64,000 bases of DNA from an uncultured Lachnospiraceae bacterium (GCA_947176065.1 CAMWPB010000003.1:1-64000); one strand, 5' to 3'. Numbered from the stretch's first letter, positions 44,148-53,434 are shown. Numbers and translations are program-made. The notes: generated from the sequence alone by a model not told the origin.

Positions 44148-46487
44148 TCATCGCAGCAGTCCGATCTCGCTGAATTCCTCTGTCTTGCCTGAATGTTCCT
44201 GCACGACATCCTCCTCCCGCTTTTTTCTCTTTCCGCTCTGCGCTGCCAGCCAGTCAAGCAATTCATTTCTCGTTTTTTTATCGTCCACAATCTCCTTATA
44301 ATTGACCACATTGTAAAGATGCAGGCCCTTGCGGATCTCATTTTCAAACCGGCATTCCAAAATAATATCGTCGCTTACCGCCAGCCGCAAATCCTTGGGC
44401 ATACCCTCGTCTTCCACCGTAACACAGACGTAATTAAAGTCAAAAACCTTCACCGTGTCAATCCCCTCGTTCAGACAACGGATCTGATCGTCAATCAGCA
44501 CGCGGGGATAGTTTCTCTTTTGATAAAAAGGCGGTGTCACGCGCTTTTTCAGGTTCAGCTTCAAGTCTTCGAAGCTCCCGCTGTCCTTCTTAATCTCCGT
44601 CGGGACGGTCGGTATTCTGTCATAGAGGATACCCAGCAGCTCGTCATAGCTCCCGTTTATGTCCGTAACCTTCATCGAATAAATCCAATCGTCATCCCGC
44701 CGGCTCACATGCACAACCGTGGCAAACATATCCACATGGTAGTCCTCCGAATCCAGAAAAATTTCCACATTCTCATTTTCCTCAAAGAAATAAGGCCGGG
44801 GAAGGGTCATGGAAATACCCGTCTCGGAAGCGTCTCTCGTCACGCCCGTGTATTCCTCCCCCTTATATCTGACCCGGCAGGGCATATGCACCAAGACACG
44901 CTCGGTCTTCCGATAAGGAATCCGCCCATCCACAAAAAAGAGCGACATCACCAGCAAAAACAGATTGTTGACCAGCCAGAACAGCACCACGACCGGCCCA
45001 AAAGAGCCACTGTCAAGCATGATAAAAATGCAGCGCAGAATCCCCCAGACCGACAACACAATCAAAATCAGAAAGGGGATAGAATAAAGAAAGTTTTTAC
45101 CCTTCTCATTCTTCTGCTCACCCTTGCTTGTGACCTTGAATTTTTTCATCGAAATTCCCACCGACTCAAACAGTACAGGCAGCAGCATATACGGAAAAAG
45201 CACTGTTTCATAAATGCTCGTCCACTTGGTAGAACGGATATTGCGGGAGAGCATCCGCAGACTGATGTTACTGCTTATATACATCGGCAGCCAGAAAATC
45301 AGTACCTGCGCCAGCGTACACTTAAATACCATGAAGCCGAAAGCTGCGTACAGAATCGGCGACATAATATAGATCAGCCTCTTAAGAGGCGCATACCAAT
45401 ACCAGACAGACGCCCAGTAATTCATTTTCTGCGAAAAATTAAGCTCCGACGCAGTAAAGATATGCATCTTTCTGCCTGTGGCGATCACGCCTCTGGCCCA
45501 GCGCGTTCTCTGCTGCACCAGATCCTTCAGATCCTGCGGCGAAAGCCCCGAAGCGAGCGGTTCCGCCGTTCCAAGGCTCACATACTGCTTCTTCTCAATC
45601 AAAATGCCTGTGGCGAAATCCTCCGTGATGGCCCCGGTATAAAAACCGCCTATTGCCTCCAGCGCCTCTCTGGAAAGCACCGTGTTGGAACCGCCATAGA
45701 TCACGCTGTTTGTCTTTGTTCTCGCCACCTGGATATCCTTGTAAAAATAGTCCTGCTCATTGGGAATCCGGGACTCCGAATACAGATTAAACTGAAACAG
45801 ATCCAGATTATAAAAACTCTGCGGGGACTGTAAAAAGCCCAGCTTGATTTTATCCTCCTCTTCCCTGTCCCTGTTCCGCAATTCCGCATCCACAAAATAC
45901 GGGATGGTCTTCATCAGGAAATTGCTTCTTGGAATCATATCCGCGTCAAAGGTGACCACATAAGGCGAACTGGAGTGCGCCAGCGCATTGTTCAGGTTTC
46001 CGGCCTTCGCTCCCTCATGGTCCTCCCTGTCCAGATAGTTAACGCCCACCCGCGCCGCCAGCGCTTTCATTTCCTCTCTGTGTCCATCGTCGCACAGATA
46101 AATATGAACCTTTTTCGGATCGGGATATTTCATTCTCGTACAGCCCCGCAGGGTTTTGTAGAGCAGATCCACTTCTTCACTGTAAGTCGCCACAAAAACA
46201 TCCACATCCGGGAATTTCTCTAAAGGCACATCCTCCGGGAACGGATACCCCTCCACCGAATACATGTTTGCATAATGGACAAAAGCTTCCACCATGCCGA
46301 GAACCTCCACCACCAGCAGCGCGATACCCGCAACAATAGACACCATCCCGTACTCGAAAGGAATCGTAAAAAACATCCTCCACATCAGGTACATAATGGT
46401 AAAAAACATATTCAGGAAAAACCAGATTTTTCCTTTCCAGTTATGAAAAAAGCCCCGCATATATGCGCCAAAGCTTTCCTGTGTCAT
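44148..46487 (-). CDS. ccsA: Cellulose synthase catalytic subunit with PilZ domain (CcsA/BcsA-like)
   Basis: 779 residues. A GT2 synthase with membrane helices on both sides of the cytoplasmic glycosyltransferase: the first Asp in LCDDGH (about 132-136), DAD (181-183), TED (288-290) and the QRTRW motif (326-330), which together define processive cellulose synthases. After the last helices comes a PilZ domain with RKTER (526-530, the RxxxR signature) and DASETG (552-557, DxSxxG), so cyclic di-GMP should relieve the autoinhibited state. The remaining 200 residues form a further unassigned C-terminal extension. UDP-glucose is polymerised and pushed through the membrane. Confidence 0.93.
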   Translation of the reverse strand: MTQESFGAYMRGFFHNWKGKIWFFLNMFFTIMYLMWRMFFTIPFEYGMVSIVAGIALLVVEVLGMVEAFVHYANMYSVEGYPFPEDVPLEKFPDVDVFVATYSEEVDLLYKTLRGCTRMKYPDPKKVHIYLCDDGHREEMKALAARVGVNYLDREDHEGAKAGNLNNALAHSSSPYVVTFDADMIPRSNFLMKTIPYFVDAELRNRDREEEDKIKLGFLQSPQSFYNLDLFQFNLYSESRIPNEQDYFYKDIQVARTKTNSVIYGGSNTVLSREALEAIGGFYTGAITEDFATGILIEKKQYVSLGTAEPLASGLSPQDLKDLVQQRTRWARGVIATGRKMHIFTASELNFSQKMNYWASVWYWYAPLKRLIYIMSPILYAAFGFMVFKCTLAQVLIFWLPMYISSNISLRMLSRNIRSTKWTSIYETVLFPYMLLPVLFESVGISMKKFKVTSKGEQKNEKGKNFLYSIPFLILIVLSVWGILRCIFIMLDSGSFGPVVVLFWLVNNLFLLVMSLFFVDGRIPYRKTERVLVHMPCRVRYKGEEYTGVTRDASETGISMTLPRPYFFEENENVEIFLDSEDYHVDMFATVVHVSRRDDDWIYSMKVTDINGSYDELLGILYDRIPTVPTEIKKDSGSFEDLKLNLKKRVTPPFYQKRNYPRVLIDDQIRCLNEGIDTVKVFDFNYVCVTVEDEGMPKDLRLAVSDDIILECRFENEIRKGLHLYNVVNYKEIVDDKKTRNELLDWLAAQSGKRKKREEDVVQEHSGKTEEFSEIGLLR

Positions 46488-46489
46488 TC

Positions 46490-47767
46490 TTATTCCCCCT
46501 TAAAAAAGTTAAACGCATCCCCATTGATATTGTAAGGATAGATTTCCATAATAATATAATCAAATTCGTTTTCCCTGACGTAGCTCTCAATATCCAGCAC
46601 ATGCGATTCCTCCAGAGACCATATGGCATCCAATTCGCTGCACATAGGCGCAAGGAAAACCATCATCGGCGAAAAATAAGAATCCCTGATTGCAAAAATT
46701 TTGACGCCGTCCGGGTTGTCCTCATTGACTATATGCTCATATGGCCGCAGGCCGTTGAGATACAGGGAATACTGCGAATCGCTGTAAATATCGCCGTTCT
46801 CCAAAAGCACATCCACGTCCATAAGAGACTCCGTCGTATCCCCGCGAAAGTGCTGTGTCACATCCGTCACACCCATACAATGTCTGTCATATTTGTTCTC
46901 AAATGTAGGCCACAGTGCCTCGAAATCCTCCAGTCCGCTGAAATTTGCTCCCGTCTTCCGGCCCATGGAGCCAAGCATACCCTGATGGTACGTCACACTC
47001 TCATAATTTGCGGGATCCATATAAAAGCCGTCCGGGTCAAGCCCGGCGCCAAATTTTTCATTCATCTGCTCCACAAGCACCTGGGTCGCCGCAAAGGCCG
47101 CCGGGATCGTCCAGTGATGATCCGTCTTAAAAAAAGCTTCCTGGATTGAAAGCGTTTCATTGGGAATATATTTTCTGCAGTCCACCGTCTCTACCCCATA
47201 ACGGTTCAGATAAAACAGCATTTCATCCACAATCGTGTCCGGGTCATTGACAGGCATTCCCGTGCGGAAATCCGTCTCCCCGCGCACATACTTTCCCGGC
47301 GTGACAAAAAACAGTACTTTCGTTCCCTTCGGTTCCACACAGTCCTGCAGGCGGCGCAGCCTTCTGGCATACTCCTCGATATCGTTTGTGTCTTCCCGGA
47401 AAAAGGATGCGTAGTGCAGATAGCCGTCCTCATCCTTGATGTAACTGAAATTGTTAAATTCTCTCTTATCCAGAAGCGCCTGAATGTAAGAATAGGTTTC
47501 GATAAACTCCATCCGCCCGTACATGGAGCCGATAATGCTCTCATCAAGAGCCGAAACGGTCTTTGCAATCGTATCCGGCGCCGTCTCAGGTGAAATGCCG
47601 CCCGCCAGACTTTCTTCCACTGTTTCCATCCAGATGTCACCGCCATACCATACGTTCAAACCGGCATAGCCGAACACACCTGCCAGAAAGAGCAGGGCGA
47701 AAATCTGTTTCCGCAATATATAAGCCCTTAACGGGTCGTTTTTTCTTCTTTCCTTTCTCTTTGTCAC
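46490..47767 (-). CDS. DHHW/AlgJ-like SGNH-fold protein of the acetylation pair
   Basis: 425 residues. An N-terminal membrane segment (about 17-35) is followed by an extracellular AlgX/AlgJ-type SGNH domain. The family-naming motif is present as KTDHHWTIPAAFAAT (about residues 214-228), and a second catalytic block with a RDSYFSPMM serine is near residue 365. In alginate and cellulose systems this protein works with an MBOAT partner to O-acetylate the polymer outside the cell. It lies between the synthase and the MBOAT gene with gaps under 15 bases, which supports that role. Confidence 0.85.
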   Translation of the reverse strand: MTKRKERRKNDPLRAYILRKQIFALLFLAGVFGYAGLNVWYGGDIWMETVEESLAGGISPETAPDTIAKTVSALDESIIGSMYGRMEFIETYSYIQALLDKREFNNFSYIKDEDGYLHYASFFREDTNDIEEYARRLRRLQDCVEPKGTKVLFFVTPGKYVRGETDFRTGMPVNDPDTIVDEMLFYLNRYGVETVDCRKYIPNETLSIQEAFFKTDHHWTIPAAFAATQVLVEQMNEKFGAGLDPDGFYMDPANYESVTYHQGMLGSMGRKTGANFSGLEDFEALWPTFENKYDRHCMGVTDVTQHFRGDTTESLMDVDVLLENGDIYSDSQYSLYLNGLRPYEHIVNEDNPDGVKIFAIRDSYFSPMMVFLAPMCSELDAIWSLEESHVLDIESYVRENEFDYIIMEIYPYNINGDAFNFFKGE

Positions 47768-47779
47768 AAAACCACCCCG

Positions 47780-49195
47780 CTAGAAATTAAAGTAAATAAA
47801 CGGATTATAAGTGCCGCTGGCCATATAAGCTACGCACACGATCAAAAGCATCATCAGTCCGACCGGATAGACAAGGACGCCCACCCGGTTGACTGCCGAT
47901 TTCGGATTCCTGTACAGAATCTCATTCATATTTCTGGCGATCGGCATGGAGAACAAAATCCCCAGCACCAGAAAGACCAGATTTTCCCGTACCAGCATCA
48001 CTGCCAAGTCACTGTAGAAACCGTTGTTGTTCACGCCCAGCATGTTCATGAAAAACCGCCCCGCCTGATAGAGGTCATCAGCGCGGAACACCACCCAGAG
48101 CGCATTGACAATCATCAGCGTGTAGAAGTGCTTCACGAATCTGCTTTTCATCTTCTTCGGATACTCAAAAAACCGCTCCGCAAGCTGAAAGACAAAGTAC
48201 ATCAGCCCCCAGAAAAGAAAGGTCCAGTTCGCGCCGTGCCAGATACCCGTCAGAAGCCAGACCACCAGCATATTGCGGACCATAAAATCCTGATTCTTTA
48301 CACGGCTTCCGCCAAGCGGAAAGTAGACGTATTCCCGGAACCAGTCGGTCAGGGAAATATGCCATCTTTTCCAGAAATCGGAAATGGATTCGGCAATATA
48401 CGGATAATTAAAGTTCTCAGGGAATTTAAATCCAAAGCAAAGCCCAAGCCCGATCGCCATGTCGGAATATGCCGAAAAGTCATAGTAAATCTGCAGGCTG
48501 TATGAAATGCTGCCCAGCCACGCCAGCATCACCGGCACCGCCATCCTCTCCGTGCCGATCATCGACCAGCGGAAAACATTGTCCGCTATTCCCGCAAAAC
48601 AGTTGGAGAGCAGAATTTTTTTGCCAAGCCCTACCGTAAAACGGCTGATTCCCATGGAGAACATGTCAAAGCTTGACTTTCTGTTGCGAATCTGCTCCGC
48701 AATCGTATTGTACTGGATAATCGGCCCCGCAATGAGCTGCGGAAAGAAGGAAATGTAGAGTCCCACATAGAAGGGGTTCTCCGCCCTGACTGTTCCCCGG
48801 TACACATCCACCACATAGGACATCGCCTGAAAGGTAAAAAAGGAAATACCGATGGGCAGGGGCAGGGACACTGTTTCCACGCCGAAAATTTCCATCACAA
48901 AGCCCAGATATTTAAACACAAACAGGGTCGCAAGATTCGCAGCCACTGCAAGAAACAATAAAACCTTTCTGCCGCTCTCTCCCTTCAGCTTCTGCATCAC
49001 CCCGGCCAACAGCGAATTGACAAGGATGGACGCAATCATCAAAAGCACATACAGCGGTTCTCCCCATGCGTAGAAAATGAGACTGGCCAGCAGCAGAATC
49101 ACATTCTGGCACGCTCTGGAAAAGAAGAACATGTAGTACAAAATCAATACAGCCGGGAAGAAGATGAACATAAATACAATACTGGAAAAAAGCAT
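47780..49195 (-). CDS. MBOAT family O-acyltransferase (AlgI-like)
   Basis: 471 residues with about ten membrane segments. The conserved catalytic His lies in LLTGIWHGANWTFLFWGL (about residue 317), and the family stretch YDFSAYSDMAIGLGLCFGF is intact. AlgI-type MBOAT proteins pass acetyl groups across the membrane to an SGNH partner, here the DHHW protein encoded next. The pair in a cellulose synthase operon points to acetylated cellulose, as described for Wss genes in Pseudomonas and for the ccs operon of Clostridioides difficile. Confidence 0.92.
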   Translation of the reverse strand: MLFSSIVFMFIFFPAVLILYYMFFFSRACQNVILLLASLIFYAWGEPLYVLLMIASILVNSLLAGVMQKLKGESGRKVLLFLAVAANLATLFVFKYLGFVMEIFGVETVSLPLPIGISFFTFQAMSYVVDVYRGTVRAENPFYVGLYISFFPQLIAGPIIQYNTIAEQIRNRKSSFDMFSMGISRFTVGLGKKILLSNCFAGIADNVFRWSMIGTERMAVPVMLAWLGSISYSLQIYYDFSAYSDMAIGLGLCFGFKFPENFNYPYIAESISDFWKRWHISLTDWFREYVYFPLGGSRVKNQDFMVRNMLVVWLLTGIWHGANWTFLFWGLMYFVFQLAERFFEYPKKMKSRFVKHFYTLMIVNALWVVFRADDLYQAGRFFMNMLGVNNNGFYSDLAVMLVRENLVFLVLGILFSMPIARNMNEILYRNPKSAVNRVGVLVYPVGLMMLLIVCVAYMASGTYNPFIYFNF

Positions 49196-49218
49196 ATCGC
49201 ATCCCCTTTCGCCCGTTC

Positions 49219-49377
49219 CTATTTTTTTCTGTATTTCCGATAACAGTAAAGAAAAATAAGAAGGCCCGATGCACAGACAATCCGTATGCCGTTTATCACA
49301 AGCGGATCATTCAGCACCGACAGAAAATAATCCCTCTCCTGTACCGCCTCCGCGGCAACAATACTAAGTAATGTCAT
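49219..49377 (-). CDS. Small single-pass membrane protein in the cellulose operon
   Basis: 52 residues from the ATG at 49377. The second half is a membrane segment (GIRIVCASGLLIFLYCYRK) with a positively charged end, so the C-terminus is probably cytoplasmic. It fits tightly between the CotH and MBOAT genes, leaving gaps of 7 and 23 bases, and an AAGGGG site lies upstream. No family is recognised. The context suggests a small subunit of the export or acetylation machinery, which is inference. Confidence 0.6.
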   Translation of the reverse strand: MTLLSIVAAEAVQERDYFLSVLNDPLVINGIRIVCASGLLIFLYCYRKYRKK

Positions 49378-49384
49378 AAATCTG

Positions 49385-50998
49385 TCAACCCCTTCTGACA
49401 ATTAAAACCGCAGGCATAAAAAACAAAAGCATTACAAGCAGTAAGAACAACTTGTTTTCACCCCGGACAGACGTATCATAAACCGTCGATTTTTCCAGCA
49501 CGCGAAGTTCCGTCTGCATGGCTCTCCCGTGCTTATAAAGATATGTCTTTATGTTATAAATCTCCTGATCGTAATTGTCATTGAAACGGCTGACCAGCAT
49601 ATTTTCCGCGTCCAGATAATCCAGCAGATAGTAATTATGCCAGTTCAGCCCGGAATCGTCGTAATAGTCCGCCGCCCAGCGGTACCACTCCCGTTCTCTG
49701 GCGGAGCGGATATACGCAGTCGTCTCATCAATCACATCGCAGATATGGGCGTGGGACAGCGTGCTTCTCTGCAAAACGGCATACCTTGCCTGCAAAGCGT
49801 CCACAAAACGGATGTCCTTCGTAAAACGGTCAAAAAAGGGCCGCTCCTGAAACGCCATAGTCCCCGTCTCCATCTCCTCCACCGCATAATTGTTCATCGC
49901 CTGGTCAAAATCCCACACCGGCCCTATCTTAAGCGGTTCTCCTGAATTCTTATACATATAAGTGGAGTGCATACCCGCGTCATAATTTCCAAAGAATTCA
50001 TTTAGCAGAAAATAGTCCACAAAGGTATCAACGTCAATATATTTATCGTAAGTGCCAAACACGTCCTCCCTGTCAGAATAAATGACCCGCTCAATCTCTG
50101 AGAAGTCCTTCTCGATATAACGCAGCGCAGTATCCGTGATCCGCTCCTCTGACGGATATTTCAAGCCGATCCACTCCTCCGAAAGGCCCTCCAGCCTGCG
50201 CCCGGTTTCCAGCATTTTATCAAAATGTGTAAACCTGTCCCTGCGGACAATGTAGCTTGTATAAAGATTTTTCTCCTGAAAAGCATCTATGGGAACCCGG
50301 TTCACGTCCCTTGCCACCGTCTCCATCATCAGATAAAGCCCCTGATAGACATACCTGTCTCCATCCTGTATGACAACCTCACAAAACTGGCTGTCCGGCG
50401 TCACATCCGAAACCTCCGAGCTGATCCGATAAGCCAGATAGTTGCGGATCATGCTTTTGTCCGCCATGCTCCCATTCAGAATCCAGCTGTCATGTGCGCC
50501 CATGCCAAGAATGTCCACCTCGTTTTCCAGACCTTCCTCCGTTTTCAGCTTCAGAAGATACTGCACCTTATCAAAATAGTAAGAAGTATGCCCTCTCTTT
50601 TTAATCAGCAGATCACTCTGCAATACAGGCTGATCCGTTATGCAGTTGTCAAATGTCCCGCCATCTATGACGCTGATATGTCCTTTGATATAAGGTTCCT
50701 CGCCAGTGAGATACTCCTCCTGCTCTTCAAACCCCTTATAATCCGCCAGCTCACTCTCCATGGAAAGAATCACAATCGGCAGATTTGAGTGAAACCCCTC
50801 CTGTACCGTAAAGTCCTCCTCCAGGTAAAGAAGGGGGTCTTCCGTATGCGGATCTGCGGGCAGCTTAAAATAGGTGTTTCTGTTAATATCCTTATTCTGA
50901 TACGCCGCATAGCTTCGCAGGAATCCGCATCCCGCCACCGCCAGAATCACCAGGGCACACACGCCAAGCAGACAGACTTTTCTTTGTCTCTGCGACAT
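49385..50998 (-). CDS. CotH-like protein kinase, membrane-anchored
   Basis: 537 residues from the ATG at 50998 (GGAGA site). A membrane segment (about 9-26) precedes an extracytoplasmic CotH domain: an arginine-containing KRGHTSYYFDKVQYLLKLK, the QGLYLMMETV strand, and the metal-binding Asp residues in GPVWDFDQAMNNY. A C-terminal membrane segment (LFLLLVMLLFFMPAVLIV) ends the chain. CotH phosphorylates spore coat proteins in Bacillus; CotH proteins outside sporulation loci often travel with VTC and DUF4956 genes, as here. The target is unknown. Confidence 0.85.
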   Translation of the reverse strand: MSQRQRKVCLLGVCALVILAVAGCGFLRSYAAYQNKDINRNTYFKLPADPHTEDPLLYLEEDFTVQEGFHSNLPIVILSMESELADYKGFEEQEEYLTGEEPYIKGHISVIDGGTFDNCITDQPVLQSDLLIKKRGHTSYYFDKVQYLLKLKTEEGLENEVDILGMGAHDSWILNGSMADKSMIRNYLAYRISSEVSDVTPDSQFCEVVIQDGDRYVYQGLYLMMETVARDVNRVPIDAFQEKNLYTSYIVRRDRFTHFDKMLETGRRLEGLSEEWIGLKYPSEERITDTALRYIEKDFSEIERVIYSDREDVFGTYDKYIDVDTFVDYFLLNEFFGNYDAGMHSTYMYKNSGEPLKIGPVWDFDQAMNNYAVEEMETGTMAFQERPFFDRFTKDIRFVDALQARYAVLQRSTLSHAHICDVIDETTAYIRSAREREWYRWAADYYDDSGLNWHNYYLLDYLDAENMLVSRFNDNYDQEIYNIKTYLYKHGRAMQTELRVLEKSTVYDTSVRGENKLFLLLVMLLFFMPAVLIVRRG

Positions 50999-51008
50999 AA
51001 GCCATCTC

Positions 51009-51695
51009 CTATTGACTGATTTCATCGTCCTGTCTGACCATGCTGACCGTGGAAACGCCTTCAATTCCCGACAGGTTCCTCACCAGTTTGCCGTTTCGTT
51101 TTTCTGATTTCTTCAACTGCTTGTCCGATACTTCATAAATAAATTCCTCGGTCTGTGTTTTCACTGCCCGGTTATGCACACGAAGCGCCGCTTTTCCTCC
51201 AAACAGGTTCCCCATATGCTTTTCCACTTCTTCCCCCGCTCCCGGCGTACAGTTCACGATCACCATGATACGGTCATTATCCCTGATGAATCCAAACAGA
51301 ATCAGGAAAGCGAAAATCAGCGCCGAGCCGGTCGCCGCGATCAGATAATCGGAAACGCCGCAGCAGATCCCCACCGCAATGCCCCAGAATATATAGGCCG
51401 TATCCCGCGGGTCCTTGATCGCCGTCCGAAACCGCACGATGGAAAGCGCGCCCACCATCCCGAGGGAGAGCGCTATGTTATTGCCAATCACATTCATAAC
51501 AAGCGTTGTAACAAGCGTCAGCATAACGATGGACACGTTAAACCGCTCGCTGTATACCGGGCCCGAATGAGACACCTTGTAAGAAATATAAATCAGACAG
51601 GCAATAATAGCCGCCGCCAGAAAATTGATCAGCACATCTGTGATCGTCAGGCCGTTCGTTGCGTTTGACAAACTGTTGTAAAGCACTTCTTTCAT
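51009..51695 (-). CDS. DUF4956 membrane protein
   Basis: 228 residues. Four membrane segments in the first 145 residues include the family stretch GNNIALSLGMVGALSIVRFRTAIKDP, here split as NNIALSLGMVGALSIVRFRT and AIKDPRDTAYIFWG. A soluble C-terminal domain (about 150-228) follows, folded like a ferredoxin or ACT half by its strand pattern. The biochemical role is unknown, but the family is regularly found beside VTC and CotH genes. Its stop lies 10 bases before the cotH start, and it begins one base after the VTC gene. Confidence 0.88.
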   Translation of the reverse strand: MKEVLYNSLSNATNGLTITDVLINFLAAAIIACLIYISYKVSHSGPVYSERFNVSIVMLTLVTTLVMNVIGNNIALSLGMVGALSIVRFRTAIKDPRDTAYIFWGIAVGICCGVSDYLIAATGSALIFAFLILFGFIRDNDRIMVIVNCTPGAGEEVEKHMGNLFGGKAALRVHNRAVKTQTEEFIYEVSDKQLKKSEKRNGKLVRNLSGIEGVSTVSMVRQDDEISQ

Positions 51696-51696
51696 A

Positions 51697-52398
51697 TCAG
51701 CATCTTCCTCTCTTTGATATCATTCTGGCCCTACAGTATTTACTGTTGGAGACCTGTGTTTTATCGCACCGGTTCAACTCATTTTTCAAATAACTAAAAA
51801 GAAATCCCGTGTATTTAACCTCCATCGTCACCTGCCCCGGCGGGCTGACCGGATACAAAGGCGGTTCTTCCTGAAACAGGTCAAAATTCGACTCACTCGC
51901 CCGCAGATTCTGGTCAAAGGTGATTCGGATATCGTTATGCTCCGTTATAAATGCATAGCGGTCATACTCCACAATGCATTTGGGTCTGTAACAGCGGACG
52001 CTCAAAAAGGCATAGAGCCATTCTGCCAAGGGTTCTTTCCTCTCCAGCAGAAAACGGTAATCGCCGCCCGTCATCCGCATCGACTCCTCCCGGTTCAGAA
52101 TCAGGGAACGTTTCCGCTGAAAACCGCCCGTCTTTTCCTTGATCTCAAGCTTGGCCGTCTCCGCGGCGGCGCTGTAAACCCGCAGGCGTATCTTCCGCCT
52201 TTCGTCGTACCCCTCCACCTTCTCCTCAAAATCCGTATCGTGAAGGGTATCAAAATAGAGCGAGCGCACCAGATAACCCTTCTCCCCATTATGCGGGTCC
52301 GGCTCCATAAAAATACCGAGCCGCCTCCTCATGTCCGCCGTCTCCAAAGGGCCTATCCCATATTTCACCTCTGTTCTTGTCACATCAAGCAAATTCAA
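51697..52398 (-). CDS. VTC-domain polyphosphate polymerase-like protein
   Basis: 233 residues, a single VTC domain of the tunnel (TTM) fold. Its alternating charged strands are clear: TEVKYGIGP, ERRKIRLRVY, KLEIKEKTGGFQRKRSL, CIVEYDRYAF, RITFDQNLRAS and VTMEVKYTGF. The Lys and Arg residues of these strands bind triphosphate or polyphosphate in the yeast VTC complex. No membrane part is present; it probably docks on the DUF4956 protein. Its start overlaps the stop of the gene before it by four bases. Confidence 0.88.
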   Translation of the reverse strand: MNLLDVTRTEVKYGIGPLETADMRRRLGIFMEPDPHNGEKGYLVRSLYFDTLHDTDFEEKVEGYDERRKIRLRVYSAAAETAKLEIKEKTGGFQRKRSLILNREESMRMTGGDYRFLLERKEPLAEWLYAFLSVRCYRPKCIVEYDRYAFITEHNDIRITFDQNLRASESNFDLFQEEPPLYPVSPPGQVTMEVKYTGFLFSYLKNELNRCDKTQVSNSKYCRARMISKRGRC

Positions 52399-53291
52399 TC
52401 CCTGCCTTTCGACGCTCTGCCCGCAATAAAGAACCCGATTCCGGCCGCCGCAACCACCATCCCTGTGGCCAGTTTACTTTTGGAGCTCTTATGGCGTTTC
52501 CTGCGCGACCCGGATGTCACAACAATCCGGGGCGCCGGGGCCGCACTTTCCGGCTTAACAGACTCAATATCCGGCTGTTTTGGCGGCTTCCCGTCTCCTA
52601 AATCCCCACTGATCTGCCGTATAAAAAGAGCATCCTCCAAAATGGCGGGTTCAGGCTCCGGCAATTCAGGTTCGGCCATGACTGCAGCCACAGGTTCCGG
52701 CTCAGGCGTAACCACCGTCTCCATAACAATATGCTCCAATCCGTTTTCATCTACCTCCGGGCGTGGAAACCGCAACAGGTCATTGTAACATTTAAAGCGT
52801 ACCACCTTCGCCCTCCTGAAGCGCTGGAAGATCAGTCCGCCCACGCCGCAGACAGCCGCTGCCACAGCCGCCGTGACCTGATCCCGCCAGATAAACCAAT
52901 ATATCGTCATGCCGATAATAACTGCACCGAGAGGCGCGGCAATCAGATAAATATTCTTCCCCAACGCATTTCGGATCCGCAGCCTGTCCAGAAAATAACC
53001 CAGGATAATATCCAGAAAATACACGATACATATGCCCAGAAAAGTGAGCGAGACTGTCAGGAACATCCTGATCACAAGATTTCCCGTCATAGACTCAATC
53101 AGAAGAAAAGAAGCATAGCAGGTCACGGTGCCGATTCCCAGAAACAGCACCGTCCTGAAATACTTATAGCCCCAGAAGCAAAAGAGAATTCCTACAACCA
53201 TCAAAAGAATGACGCCCGCAAATACCAGCAATTCTTTCGTAAACAGCAATTCACCCTGCCATTTCGGCACACGCAATACAAATTTATCCAA
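52395..53291 (-). CDS. Multi-pass membrane protein, TMEM198/DUF4203-like, first gene of the operon
   Basis: 298 residues from a TTG at 53291, which has an AGGGGAG site; an in-frame ATG/GTG start further upstream (to 53345) would lie at or before the promoter start site. About seven membrane segments fill residues 15-165, with the WGYKYFRTVLFLGIGTVTCY pattern of the TMEM198 type. A Pro/Glu-rich linker (PEPEPVAAVMAEPELPEPEP) leads to a last membrane segment at the C-terminus (LATGMVVAAAGIGFFIAG). The function is unknown. It opens the 12-gene operon. Confidence 0.7.
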   Translation of the reverse strand: MDKFVLRVPKWQGELLFTKELLVFAGVILLMVVGILFCFWGYKYFRTVLFLGIGTVTCYASFLLIESMTGNLVIRMFLTVSLTFLGICIVYFLDIILGYFLDRLRIRNALGKNIYLIAAPLGAVIIGMTIYWFIWRDQVTAAVAAAVCGVGGLIFQRFRRAKVVRFKCYNDLLRFPRPEVDENGLEHIVMETVVTPEPEPVAAVMAEPELPEPEPAILEDALFIRQISGDLGDGKPPKQPDIESVKPESAAPAPRIVVTSGSRRKRHKSSKSKLATGMVVAAAGIGFFIAGRASKGRD

Positions 53292-53335
53292 ACCGCTCCC
53301 CTTTACAATCACACGAATTAGAAAAAGCTGTAAAC

Positions 53336-53364
53336 ATTCTACCATTTCCAGTAAAAACTGGCAA
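53336..53364 (-). promoter_or_regulatory. Promoter of the cellulose operon with an internal operator palindrome
   Basis: On the minus strand a -35 TTGCCA (53359-53364) and -10 TAGAAT (53336-53341) are separated by exactly 17 bases, with a TGG extended -10. A perfect 5-bp inverted repeat CCAGT-AAAA-ACTGG (53348-53361) lies between and over the -35 box and may be a repressor site. The expected start of transcription is about 38 bases before the TTG start codon. Confidence 0.65.
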
Positions 53365-53434
53365 GAATAGTTCCCGTTTTATCATTTTATTTGTAGAATT
53401 CGCACAGGACTTTGCATAAACTTGTGTCATTTCA

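Noticed and set aside
44193..45833. 546-codon open frame opposite the cellulose synthase
   Set aside because: It is antisense to a GT2 synthase with all catalytic motifs, and its composition is shadow-like.
53292..53345. Upstream extension of the first operon gene to 53345
   Set aside because: That start would lie at or before the predicted promoter, and the TTG at 53291 has a good ribosome site.
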